DNA of 10,582 nucleotides from the NCBI GenBank assembly GCA_937959095.1, contig CALGLY010000218.1:1-10582 (forward strand). Direction: 5' to 3'. Positions 1-6,220 of the stretch are shown here, in pieces (position 1 is the stretch's first letter; every line of letters begins with the position of its first letter). A model generated the notes under the pieces. That model saw only the letters and a list, made by a program, of their open reading frames with translations, was not told the DNA's origin and ran no database searches. The position numbers were made by a program, and so were the translations under genes. Source of the stretch: an uncultured Saprospiraceae bacterium (GTDB taxonomy: Bacteria; Bacteroidota; Bacteroidia; Chitinophagales; Saprospiraceae).

Positions 1-167
1 GCATTGAAATCGAACCATTCTTTGGGTGGTTCGCGTAGCACTACTTCTTGTTTTGGGTCAGCTTTGCAGGATATTAAACTATTGAAACCAATCATCATGC
101 CGCCCCCTGCTAGTGCAGATACTTTCAGGAAAGAACGGCGATTATGGTGCGTTTTGAATGTTGTCAT
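1..167 (-). CDS. Molybdopterin-binding subunit of a xanthine dehydrogenase/isoquinoline 1-oxidoreductase-type hydroxylase (N-terminus only, runs off left edge)
   Basis: About 55 N-terminal residues are visible, starting with ATG at 167 on the minus strand. They carry a Tat export signal: residues 9-15 read NRRSFLK, followed by a glycine- and alanine-rich hydrophobic stretch to about residue 28. A cysteine at residue 34 in the context LISC could be a lipobox, making this a Tat-exported lipoprotein; that is an inference. The next part (residues 45-54, LREPPKEWFD) looks like the start of the mature enzyme. The catalytic molybdenum domains lie outside the window. The assignment rests mainly on the gene directly upstream in the same direction, a classic [2Fe-2S] partner subunit. 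Such pairs hydroxylate N-heterocycles or oxidise aldehydes in the periplasm. The gap of 123 bases to the partner gene is filled with repeats. Substrate unknown. Confidence 0.75.
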   Translation of the reverse strand, partial: MTTFKTHHNRRSFLKVSALAGGGMMIGFNSLISCKADPKQEVVLREPPKEWFDFN

Positions 168-196
168 TATATTAGATTTTTAGATGTGAGATTACG

Positions 197-250
197 AGAT
201 TTGAGACTTTTAAAATTTAGAATTTTCACAGAAAATTCTGTCTCAAATCT
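197..250. repeat. Long imperfect hairpin in the spacer between the two hydroxylase genes
   Basis: Outer arms AGATTTGAGAC (197-207) and GTCTCAAATCT (240-250) are exact inverse complements over 11 bases. Directly inside, AGAATTTTC (219-227) pairs with GAAAATTCT (231-239) over 9 bases around a 3-base ACA loop. The only interruption is a one-sided bulge at 208-218. In a transcript this would make a stem of about 20 pairs between the two subunit genes. It could end transcription partially, protect the upstream message, or simply be two repeat copies inserted in opposite directions. Confidence 0.7.
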
Positions 251-258
251 AATGCTTG

Positions 259-274
259 CCTGTTGGCAAACAGG
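259..274. repeat. Short palindromic hairpin (CCTGTT / AACAGG)
   Basis: CCTGTT at 259-264 pairs exactly with AACAGG at 269-274 around the loop GGCA. It lies just downstream of the [2Fe-2S] subunit stop in that gene's reading direction. There is no clear T-run on the minus strand after it, so a terminator is not well supported. It resembles the GCCTG/CAGG-type intergenic palindromes common in Bacteroidota, an impression that was not tested. Confidence 0.5.
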
Positions 275-290
275 TCTTAAAATCTCAAAT

Positions 291-746
291 CTATGAAGCC
301 GCCGCCGTTTTGATAGCAGCTTTGATGCGGTTGTAGGTTCCACAACGACAAATATTGCCTCTCATAGCTGAGTCTATTTCTGCATCGCTCGGATTTGCTG
401 TTTGACTTAACAAAGAAGCGGCATTCATAATTTGTCCTGCTTGGCAGTACCCGCATTGTGGCACATCGTGTTCTTTCCAAGCAATTTGTAGCGGATGATC
501 TGCATTTTCGGATAGTCCTTCTATCGTGGTGATTTTTTTGCCTGCAACGGATTCAATCGGAAGCGAACAAGAGCGCATTGCTGTGCCATCTACATGTACG
601 GTGCAAGCTCCGCATTGTGCAATACCACAGCCATATTTTGTGCCAACTAAATCTAAATTATCCCGAAGTACCCACAGCAGTGGTGTATCTGGACTGACAT
701 CGACATCTCTGCTTTGTCCATTAACTTTTAAGGTGAAAGTCGCCAT
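291..746 (-). CDS. [2Fe-2S] subunit of an isoquinoline 1-oxidoreductase / xanthine dehydrogenase-family hydroxylase
   Basis: The 151-residue protein carries electrons from the molybdenum subunit to an outside acceptor through two [2Fe-2S] clusters. The N-terminal plant-ferredoxin-type domain has its cluster cysteines at 40, 45, 48 and 60 (YGCG, QCGAC, RSC). The C-terminal four-helix domain has C98 and C101 ([11 protein letters not shown]) and C133 and C135 ([11 protein letters not shown]). The QCGYCQxGQIM wording and the total length are typical of the IorA/aldehyde-dehydrogenase small subunit. No signal peptide is present; in this family the small subunit is carried across the membrane with its Tat-tagged partner, which is encoded next at 167. 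A good promoter lies 20-50 bases upstream. All eight cluster cysteines are present, so the protein should be functional. The exact substrate cannot be told from this subunit. Confidence 0.93.
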   Translation of the reverse strand: MATFTLKVNGQSRDVDVSPDTPLLWVLRDNLDLVGTKYGCGIAQCGACTVHVDGTAMRSCSLPIESVAGKKITTIEGLSENADHPLQIAWKEHDVPQCGYCQAGQIMNAASLLSQTANPSDAEIDSAMRGNICRCGTYNRIKAAIKTAAAS

Positions 747-766
747 AGTGATTTGTATTTTATGCC

Positions 767-797
767 TAAAGTTAAGTTATCTATTTTGACTTTCAAA
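767..797 (-). promoter_or_regulatory. Bacteroidota-type promoter of the hydroxylase genes
   Basis: Read on the minus strand, TTTG (797-794) is followed by a 19-base spacer and TAACTTTA (774-767). The Bacteroidota consensus is TTTG, 19-21 bases, TAnnTTTG, so only the last base differs. Transcription would start near 760, leaving a leader of about 13 bases before the ATG at 746. Confidence 0.6.
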
Positions 798-824
798 AAA
801 GGAAATAAAAGACAGGGCTTAAAA

Positions 825-876
825 TGTCCTAAAATTGGGGAAGGAAGCACGAAAAAATCGCCGAATTGTCCTAAAA
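825..876 (-). promoter_or_regulatory. Pair of direct repeats upstream of the hydroxylase promoter, possible activator sites
   Basis: TGTCCTAAAA occurs at 825-834 and again at 867-876 (TTTTAGGACA on the minus strand). The two copies are 42 bases apart, close to four helical turns, and lie about 28 and 70 bases beyond the -33 element. Binding of a regulator is an inference. Confidence 0.35.
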
Positions 877-899
877 ATAGTTTGATGTTTTTAGTTTAG

Positions 900-1322
900 A
901 GATGTTTTTCTTTTCTTAATTTTTCTTACTTTTCATCGCATTTGTGAAAGAGGCTTCTATTTTTGTGACATACAATTAATTTTAAGTAAAAAAGTATTCT
1001 TGCGTGTCGTGTTCATTTTTTGTCTTGATACAAAAAACGAACCAAAAAAAATCAAGACTGAATTTCTTTCTTAACGCTACAAAAGCGACAAAAAAGCTAA
1101 ATCCTACAAACTCGCTTTGACGAACTGTTTTGCACACAATTCTATCTGCTAGCTTCCTGTTTTCATTCTTGCTTGAAGTCTTTTTCAGCTCAAACAGTGT
1201 AGTATTTTTAACGCTTTTTTCTCTCTTTTTCCACTAAAATAAATTAGGTCGAAAAAGTGCAATGGAATAGTATTAAGTCTAAATTTCGATACATTATGAA
1301 TGCTATTCACAAAAGCTAATTC
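900..1322. other. AT-rich divergent intergenic region with a repeat-like block (about 1010-1200)
   Basis: No credible gene lies between the divergent hydroxylase and hutI genes. From about 1010 to 1200 the sequence changes character. It contains GTCTTGAT (1022-1029) with its exact inverse ATCAAGAC (1051-1058), and TTTTTTGT (1016-1023) with ACAAAAAA (1030-1037), followed by about 140 bases of mixed composition without an open frame. I recall closely similar text in intergenic regions of other Bacteroidota, so a dispersed repeat is likely, but this was not searched. No convincing hutI promoter was found; TAAATTTC at 1280-1287 is a weak -7 candidate without a matching -33 element. Confidence 0.45.
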
Positions 1323-2558
1323 ATGACAAAAGCGATTGGCCCATTTAAGCAATTACTGACCTTCTCTTCTTTGCCTTTAAAAGGTGCATTGCAAGATGAG
1401 CAATTAGAAGTAGTAGAAAATGCAGGAATACTGCTTGCTGCGGACGGTAATATTGCACGTATTCTTCCTTTCAAAGAGCTGGAAGACTATTGTGCTAAAG
1501 AAAAGATACTCTTGGAACGCTTAGAAGGCGATTTCGTAGCGATGCCAGGCATGATTGATGCACATACGCATATCTGCTGGGGCGGCACACGAGCGCGGGA
1601 CTATGCGATGCGCGTAGCAGGGAAACCCTATTTAGAAATTGCAAAAGCTGGTGGCGGTATCTGGGATAGTGTACAGAAAACGCGTGCCGCAAGCGAAGCA
1701 GAATTGACCCAAAAAGTAGTGCAACGCGCTAATAAATTACTTCAAAATGGCACAACGACCATCGAAGTAAAAACAGGCTATGGACTCACCGTAGCGGATG
1801 AATTAAAAATGCTATATGCTATTCGTGCTGCTAATGAGCATGTAGCAGCCGATTTAGTATCAACTTGCTTGCCTGCCCACATTGTTCCTAAAGATTTTGA
1901 TGGCGATGGAATGGCGTATGTCGAGTATTTGTTACAAGATTTCTTCCCGAAAGTACAAGCGGAGCAACTTTCAAGTCGCGCAGATATTTTTGTAGAAGAA
2001 AGCGCGTTCAATCATACAGAAGCACGGAAATACTTAGTAGGCGTACAAGCAATGGGCTTCGATATAACGATTCATGCCGATCAATTTACGGCTGGAAGTA
2101 GCCTGCTGGGCATTGAATTTAAAGCCATTAGCGTGGATCATTTGGAAGCTTCTACGGAGAAAGAAGTAGCCGCACTTGCTCAGAGTGATGTCATTCCTGT
2201 GGCTTTACCTGGCGCATCTTTGGGTTTGGGTTGTGCGTTCACGCCTGCCAGAAAGTTATTGGATGCTGGGACTTCACTCGCTATTGCTACGGATTGGAAT
2301 CCAGGTTCTGCGCCTATGGGCGATTTACTTACCCAAGCCGCCGTGTTTGGTGCATTCGAGAAACTTTCGATGGCAGAAACGCTTGCAGGTGTTACTTTTC
2401 GCGCTGCAGCAGCTCTAAACCTACAGGATAGAGGACAATTGATAACAGGGAAATCGGCAGATATTGTTGCCTTTCCGACTAGTGATTATCGCGAAATCCT
2501 TTATTATCAAGGACAATTGCGTCCTTCAATGGTTTGGAAAAAAGGGAAGAAGTGTTAA
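1323..2558 (+). CDS. hutI: Imidazolonepropionase (histidine degradation, third step)
   Basis: The 411-residue cytoplasmic amidohydrolase opens the ring of 4-imidazolone-5-propanoate to give N-formimidoyl-L-glutamate. Length is normal for the family. The metal-binding DAHTH motif places H81 and H83. H186 (LPAHIVP), H251 (ITIHADQF) and D324 (ATDWNPGS) fit the remaining metal and catalytic positions, and H273 lies in SVDHLEA. GGTRARDYAMR (87-97) and the GTTTIEVKTGYGL segment (143-155) are hallmarks of HutI. The start at 1323 gives the expected N-terminus, with the usual beta-sandwich strands before the barrel. No hutH, hutU or formimidoylglutamate-processing gene is adjacent, so the pathway genes must be elsewhere if present. 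Nothing points to truncation or recent transfer. Confidence 0.95.
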   Translation: MTKAIGPFKQLLTFSSLPLKGALQDEQLEVVENAGILLAADGNIARILPFKELEDYCAKEKILLERLEGDFVAMPGMIDAHTHICWGGTRARDYAMRVAGKPYLEIAKAGGGIWDSVQKTRAASEAELTQKVVQRANKLLQNGTTTIEVKTGYGLTVADELKMLYAIRAANEHVAADLVSTCLPAHIVPKDFDGDGMAYVEYLLQDFFPKVQAEQLSSRADIFVEESAFNHTEARKYLVGVQAMGFDITIHADQFTAGSSLLGIEFKAISVDHLEASTEKEVAALAQSDVIPVALPGASLGLGCAFTPARKLLDAGTSLAIATDWNPGSAPMGDLLTQAAVFGAFEKLSMAETLAGVTFRAAAALNLQDRGQLITGKSADIVAFPTSDYREILYYQGQLRPSMVWKKGKKC

Positions 2559-2680
2559 TCTTTTCTTAGAAAGAAGTCCTTTGTAAACTAAGTGTTTTAA
2601 GCAGTGGTTTTCTACTTAGACAAATTAAATTAATCACAGATAAATAAAGAGATAAAGATTTGATTTATAGACGGATGGGT

Positions 2681-2713
2681 GTCTCACATCTCATATCTTA
2701 AAATCTCACATCT
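2681..2713 (+). repeat. TCTCACATCT-type repeat just before the beta-barrel gene
   Basis: Two copies of TCTCACATCT (2682-2691 and 2704-2713) flank CATATCT. The tract ends 23 bases before the ATG at 2737 and has the same orientation relative to the gene as the copies before 167 (minus strand) and 9852. It should lie in the 5' leader or promoter zone. Confidence 0.7.
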
Positions 2714-2736
2714 AACTTATATATAAAGCATTCGAT

Positions 2737-3357
2737 ATGAAAAAGAGTTTGTTGCTAAGTTTGGCAGTACTATTTTTAGTGACTGTCTTTAGTGTAGATA
2801 GTTTTGCTCAAAAGAAAAAGAAACGGCAATCGGAAGTAGATACCTACTTCGATGAGAGTGGGAGTATTAAGCATCGCCTTTGGTTCGGAGGTGGCGCGAA
2901 TTTGAATTTTAGTGGCACTGGACAATTGCAGGCATTCAATTTAGGTATTTCACCAATGGTAGGCTATAAACTACTACCCAATAATGATAATTTCTCTGTA
3001 GGTCCTCGTGTTGCGTTGCAATATACCTACCTAAAGCTGGTGAGTGGAAATCAATCGTATGTCTCGCAACCTTTATCCTACTCTTTCGGAGCATTTGCGC
3101 GCTACAAAATTCTACCGATTATCTTCGCACATGCGGAATTTGAGTATGAAAATGAAGCTTTTGCAACTGGAAATATTGGTACGAATAACAACCTTATAGT
3201 CGAACGCGAAGCTAAAAATAACGCTTATATCGGACTGGGCTACAATAGTGGTAGTGTGATTGCTTACGAAATCTATTTGCTTTATAATATGTTGGAAGAT
3301 AGAAATTCTAATAATCTGCCTTTTGATATCCGCTTTGGCTTCACTTACAAATTTTAA
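2737..3357 (+). CDS. Small outer-membrane beta-barrel protein (porin-like family)
   Basis: The 206-residue protein begins with a clear signal peptide: two lysines, a leucine-rich core, and a likely cut after SFA or SFAQ near residue 24-25. A lysine-rich stretch (KKKKR) follows. The rest alternates short amphipathic strands rich in Tyr, Phe and Gly with polar turns (for example LWFGGGANLNF, ISPMVGYKLL, FSVGPRVALQYTYL), and the chain ends in a phenylalanine (FGFTYKF), as usual for barrel proteins inserted by the BAM machinery. The pattern GISPMVGYK...SVGPR resembles barrel proteins I associate with the Saprospiria. About eight to ten strands would fit the length. No binding or enzyme motif is seen, so its role is unknown. 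The genes on either side are in the same direction but do not suggest a common task. Confidence 0.8.
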   Translation: MKKSLLLSLAVLFLVTVFSVDSFAQKKKKRQSEVDTYFDESGSIKHRLWFGGGANLNFSGTGQLQAFNLGISPMVGYKLLPNNDNFSVGPRVALQYTYLKLVSGNQSYVSQPLSYSFGAFARYKILPIIFAHAEFEYENEAFATGNIGTNNNLIVEREAKNNAYIGLGYNSGSVIAYEIYLLYNMLEDRNSNNLPFDIRFGFTYKF

Positions 3358-3463
3358 TCAGGGTTTTCAGGATTAGAGAATTTTCAGGATTTTTTTTAAG
3401 CTATGCAAATCTTCGATTTGCGCGCTTTTAATTCTGTAAATCCTCTAATCCTGAAAACTCTGA
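3358..3463. repeat. Inverted repeat with 24-base arms (AATCCTGAAAA-type intergenic repeat)
   Basis: The left arm at 3358-3381 and the right arm at 3440-3463 are inverse complements with two mismatches over 24 bases; TTTTCAGGATTAGAG is shared exactly. A second TTTTCAGGAT at 3381-3390 repeats part of the left arm. The arms begin right after the barrel gene's stop codon and end 14 bases before the next start codon. Repeats of this AATCCTGAAAA wording are, to my knowledge, common between genes in Bacteroidota. In RNA the whole spacer would fold into one long stem and could end the upstream transcript. Confidence 0.75.
3405..3421. repeat. Perfect small hairpin inside the inverted repeat
   Basis: GCAAATC (3405-3411) and GATTTGC (3415-3421) pair over seven bases around a TTC loop. 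It forms the middle of the larger stem at 3358-3463. There is no T-run directly after it. Confidence 0.6.
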
Positions 3464-3477
3464 TCAATTCCTCTCTT

Positions 3478-4878
3478 ATGAAAGCGTTCTATCTACTTCT
3501 TATTACCTCCGTTTCTTGGTTTGCTCTTTCGGCACAAACACCCCTCGATAAAGTAGATTTTTATACTACGGATGATTTAGCTATCGAAAGCATTTTCCAA
3601 AATCCAAAATTTGAAGCCTACTACAATAAAACCTATGACTCAAAACGCTTCTTTGATAAGTATTTTTATCCTTGGAAAACAGATAAGACGAGTATTGCGA
3701 AAGTTATAAAGCAATCGAGTTCCTTTGGGGCATTCTTTGAATATAGTGAAAAATTGACTGCTTGCCATACTGGAAACTATCAAGCCTACCCCAGCCCATT
3801 TATTGATGATTTAATCGAAAATACGGCTGCTGTTTCCTACCCAAATACCTTAGAACATGGAATCGTGCTGGAGCGTACTGATGTGCGCCAACTGCCTACA
3901 GAAGAATACTGCTGGAAGCGCGTACATAGCGCAGGAGAAGGCTATCCTTTCGATTATTTTCAGGAAACGTCGCTTTGGATTGCAACGCCTGTGCTAGTCC
4001 TACATCACTCCAAAGATGCCATGTGGTATTTCATAGAAACCGCCTATAGCAAAGGTTGGGTGCAAGCGAAAACGATAGGTTTGGTCTCCGAAAAGCAACG
4101 AAAAGACCTCTTGCGCGCTGATTATGCAGTAATTTTGCAAGATGATTTGGTAGTGGAAACAGCCACGCATCCTATTCGCTTGCGCGTTGGTACACTATTA
4201 CCAATGCTACGCGATAAATCAGCGACCAAAGTACGTCTTCCCAAAGCAACAAGGAAAAACGTAAGCTTTGAAGAACTTAGTTTGGATAAGGCTGTTGCTC
4301 AAAAAATGCCTTTAGCATTTAATGCTGAAAATGTAAAAAATCTATTGCCTGAATTACTTGGCGGCAAATATAGCTGGGGCGGTGTAGATGGCGGTCGCGA
4401 CTGTTCTTCTACGATTAAAGATTTTATGACTCCTTTCGGGATTTGGTTGCCGCGTAACTCTTCGCAACAGCATAAAGTAGGTAAAGTAGCCCTGTTAGAA
4501 GGCACAAAAGAAGATAAATTTAATCGTATTGAAGAAGAAGGAATTCCTTTTTTAAGCATCATTTATAAACGTGGTCATGCGATGCTCTATGTGGGGCAAG
4601 ATCAAGAAAACAAACCCTTGATTTTTCAGAATGTATGGGGATTAAAGCCTATTTTTTCAGATGAACGCTTGCTACAAGTGGCACAGTTCAGAGAAGAATA
4701 CGGACTTTATGGAATCAGTGGTGCAAATTTTTTCACGGAAGAGGTTTTAGCTCGTTATATCATTGGCAAGGCAGTAATCACAAGCGTAAATCCTGAACAA
4801 CATTTTGCGCCTTCCAAGAAGCTTAAATTCAAGTATTTCATGGATGCAATACAGTCTATTAATTGCTTTGTGGAGTAA
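3478..4878 (+). CDS. Exported SH3-domain NlpC/P60 peptidoglycan endopeptidase
   Basis: The 466-residue protein probably cuts gamma-D-glutamyl to diamino-acid bonds in cell-wall peptides. A signal peptide covers residues 1-20 (MKAFYLLLIT..., ending ALSAQ). An N-terminal helper region (about 21-125) precedes an SH3b-like part (about 126-255) that begins with GIVLERTDVRQLPT and includes a second SH3-like stretch with GWVQAKTIGLV. The NlpC/P60 domain spans about 280-430. It shows KYSWGGVDGGRDCSS with nucleophile C309 and RGHAMLYVG with H367. The third catalytic position falls in IFQNVWGL, where Gln384 stands where His is common. The open frame extends upstream to 3403, but those 25 residues come from the intergenic inverted repeat and would bury the signal peptide; 3478 is the better start. 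The domain order matches YkfC-like gamma-D-Glu-diamino acid endopeptidases. Confidence 0.87.
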   Translation: MKAFYLLLITSVSWFALSAQTPLDKVDFYTTDDLAIESIFQNPKFEAYYNKTYDSKRFFDKYFYPWKTDKTSIAKVIKQSSSFGAFFEYSEKLTACHTGNYQAYPSPFIDDLIENTAAVSYPNTLEHGIVLERTDVRQLPTEEYCWKRVHSAGEGYPFDYFQETSLWIATPVLVLHHSKDAMWYFIETAYSKGWVQAKTIGLVSEKQRKDLLRADYAVILQDDLVVETATHPIRLRVGTLLPMLRDKSATKVRLPKATRKNVSFEELSLDKAVAQKMPLAFNAENVKNLLPELLGGKYSWGGVDGGRDCSSTIKDFMTPFGIWLPRNSSQQHKVGKVALLEGTKEDKFNRIEEEGIPFLSIIYKRGHAMLYVGQDQENKPLIFQNVWGLKPIFSDERLLQVAQFREEYGLYGISGANFFTEEVLARYIIGKAVITSVNPEQHFAPSKKLKFKYFMDAIQSINCFVE

Positions 4879-4969
4879 AAAAAAGCTATGATTTTATATC
4901 CTTTGCTTCCTTGATAATCCTAAACAAATTCCCAAAAATCTGGTTATAACACCTCAACAGAAACAAAGC

Positions 4970-5611
4970 ATGCTACAATTTCTACAACAACGTCCAATCA
5001 TCAGTATTGGCATTTTAGTGATTTTATACCTAGTTGGGATATTAGCCGTGTATTTTGCAATACATGAGGATTTTTTATTATTAACGCCGCTCAATTTAAG
5101 CATTTCCTTAGGTCTAGTTTTACTTTATCATAGTAATTGGTCGCGGAAATCTATCCTTGTGCTACTCACTTGCTTTGTAGTAGGTTTTGGGATAGAAGTC
5201 ATTGGCGTGAATACAGGACTGATTTTCGGAGAATACAGCTATGGCCCTGTCTTAGGTTGGAAATTGTTCGATACGCCACTTATGATAGGTGTTAATTGGG
5301 TCATGTTGGTCTATTGTAGTGCGATGTTCACCAATTGGCTACTTCCCAATATTCCTAATATCCTAAAAGCTATCCTTGGCGCAGCCATCATGTTATTTCT
5401 AGATTATTTTATAGAACCTGTAGCAATTATCCGCGATTTTTGGACTTGGGCAACCCCTGAAATCCCGATTCAAAATTATGTGGCATGGTACATAATCAGC
5501 TTCGGACTGCTGTTCCTATTCCACATTTCACACCAAAAAATGCAGAACAAAGTAGCCGTAGCTCTGTTATTACTACAATTTGGTTTTTTCATTGCTTTAG
5601 CTAATTTTTGA
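4970..5611 (+). CDS. cruF: CruF-type carotenoid hydratase (membrane carotenoid biosynthesis protein)
   Basis: The 213-residue integral membrane protein has about six or seven hydrophobic segments (near 10-30, 41-53, 61-82, 101-121, 130-150, 170-186 and 194-211). Family signatures are EVIGVNTGLIFGEYSYG (76-92), TPLMIGVNW (102-110) and LDYFIEPVA (144-152). These mark the DUF422 carotenoid family, which includes CruF (carotenoid 1',2'-hydratase) and archaeal bisanhydrobacterioruberin hydratase. The enzyme would add water to the open psi end of a carotene, as in saproxanthin and myxol synthesis. The next gene, 105 bases downstream by the preferred start, encodes a CrtZ-type hydroxylase needed for the same end products, which supports the call. 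No crtB, crtI or cyclase is in view. The reaction is inferred from the family and the neighbour. Confidence 0.83.
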   Translation: MLQFLQQRPIISIGILVILYLVGILAVYFAIHEDFLLLTPLNLSISLGLVLLYHSNWSRKSILVLLTCFVVGFGIEVIGVNTGLIFGEYSYGPVLGWKLFDTPLMIGVNWVMLVYCSAMFTNWLLPNIPNILKAILGAAIMLFLDYFIEPVAIIRDFWTWATPEIPIQNYVAWYIISFGLLFLFHISHQKMQNKVAVALLLLQFGFFIALANF

Positions 5612-5645
5612 ACCACATAAGGTAGATAAGTTTCTTTATTCAGAA

Positions 5646-5658
5646 ATCGCAAAGCGAT
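5646..5658. repeat. Short hairpin between the two carotenoid genes
   Basis: ATCGC (5646-5650) and GCGAT (5654-5658) pair around an AAA loop in the spacer before crtZ. The stem is only five bases, so this is a weak signal; it may be an intergenic palindrome rather than a control element. Confidence 0.3.
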
Positions 5659-5716
5659 CTTCTTCAAATTTATATATCCTTATATGCCTTATATGGTTCA
5701 AAAAAACAAAAAACAG

Positions 5717-6211
5717 ATGTCCAGTTTCTTATTCTATACATTCGTCACACTTGCCGCAGTAGCCACCATGGAATTTGTAGCGTGGTTCGCACATAAGTAC
5801 ATTATGCATGGTTTCTTATGGATTTGGCACGAAGACCACCACAAGCCACACCATGAAAAAGAAGGGTTCTTTGAGAAAAATGACCTATTCTTTCTAGTTT
5901 TTGCCATTCCTAGCGCGACTTGCTATATCGTTGGGTCTGCTACACCACACCTGTGGTTGTTTTTTGTAGGCGTGGGCATTTCTATTTATGGCTTGATTTA
6001 TTTCCTCATTCATGATGTTTATATTCATCAACGTTTTAAGTGGTTTCGACAATTGGATAATAAATATTCGCGGGCAGTCCTTCGCGCACATGGCGCGCAT
6101 CATGCCAAGCATACGAAGCACGATTGCGAATCTTTTGGCTTATTAGCAGTCAATGATAAATATTTTAAGAAACGTAGCGAATGGGCGAATAAAGAAACTG
6201 TAAAACACTAA
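5717..6211 (+). CDS. crtZ: Beta-carotene 3-hydroxylase, CrtZ type
   Basis: The membrane-bound di-iron hydroxylase adds the 3-OH group to beta-ionone rings. All four histidine boxes are present (numbers from this start): HKYIMH (H26, H31), HEDHH (H38, H41, H42), HDVYIH (H99, H104) and HGAHH (H125, H128, H129). Hydrophobic segments lie near 3-20, 59-75 and 78-98. The frame also contains ATGs at 5684 and 5693. I chose 5717 because the earlier starts add a lysine-rich stretch (MPYMVQKNKKQ) not typical of the family, and because an A-rich run lies just before 5717. The choice is not certain. It probably shares a transcript with the hydratase gene ahead of it. Its stop is only nine bases from the end of the facing MOSC gene. 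Confidence 0.93.
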   Translation: MSSFLFYTFVTLAAVATMEFVAWFAHKYIMHGFLWIWHEDHHKPHHEKEGFFEKNDLFFLVFAIPSATCYIVGSATPHLWLFFVGVGISIYGLIYFLIHDVYIHQRFKWFRQLDNKYSRAVLRAHGAHHAKHTKHDCESFGLLAVNDKYFKKRSEWANKETVKH

Positions 6212-6220
6212 TTCTATAAA

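Larger units (their letters stand above)
182..292. repeat. Intergenic repeat cluster of TCTCAAATCT/TCTCACATCT units with inverted copies
   Basis: This spacer between the two hydroxylase subunits holds several copies of a 10-base unit. On the minus strand, 207-182 reads GTCTCAAATCT, then CGTA, then ATCTCACATCT, and ends 14 bases before the start codon at 167. On the plus strand, GTCTCAAATCT sits at 240-250 and TCTCAAATCT at 283-292, the last one overlapping the stop codon of the upstream gene. The plus copy within 275-292 (TCTTAAAATCTCAAATCT) matches 2696-2713 with one mismatch. The same unit recurs at 2681-2713 and 9812-9843. Confidence 0.75.

Noticed and set aside
182..292. CRISPR array from the short repeated units
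   Set aside because: Units are about 10 bases, occur in both directions and have no regular spacers or cas genes nearby.
526..789. Open frame on the plus strand antisense to the [2Fe-2S] subunit gene
   Set aside because: It is the complement of a well-supported gene with all cluster cysteines and its translation shows no domain.
2176..2431. Two open frames on the plus strand inside hutI
   Set aside because: They are out-of-frame readings of the conserved C-terminal half of hutI and resemble no protein family.
2588..2619. CTAAGT / ACTTAG inverted repeat after hutI as a terminator
   Set aside because: The stem is only six AT-rich bases with a 20-base loop and no T-run follows.
3403..3477. 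Upstream ATG of the NlpC/P60 frame
   Set aside because: The extra 25 residues are encoded by the intergenic inverted repeat and precede a clear signal peptide that starts at 3478.
5684..5716. Upstream start of crtZ
   Set aside because: It cannot be excluded, but the added lysine-rich residues are not typical of CrtZ and the ATG at 5717 fits the family N-terminus better.
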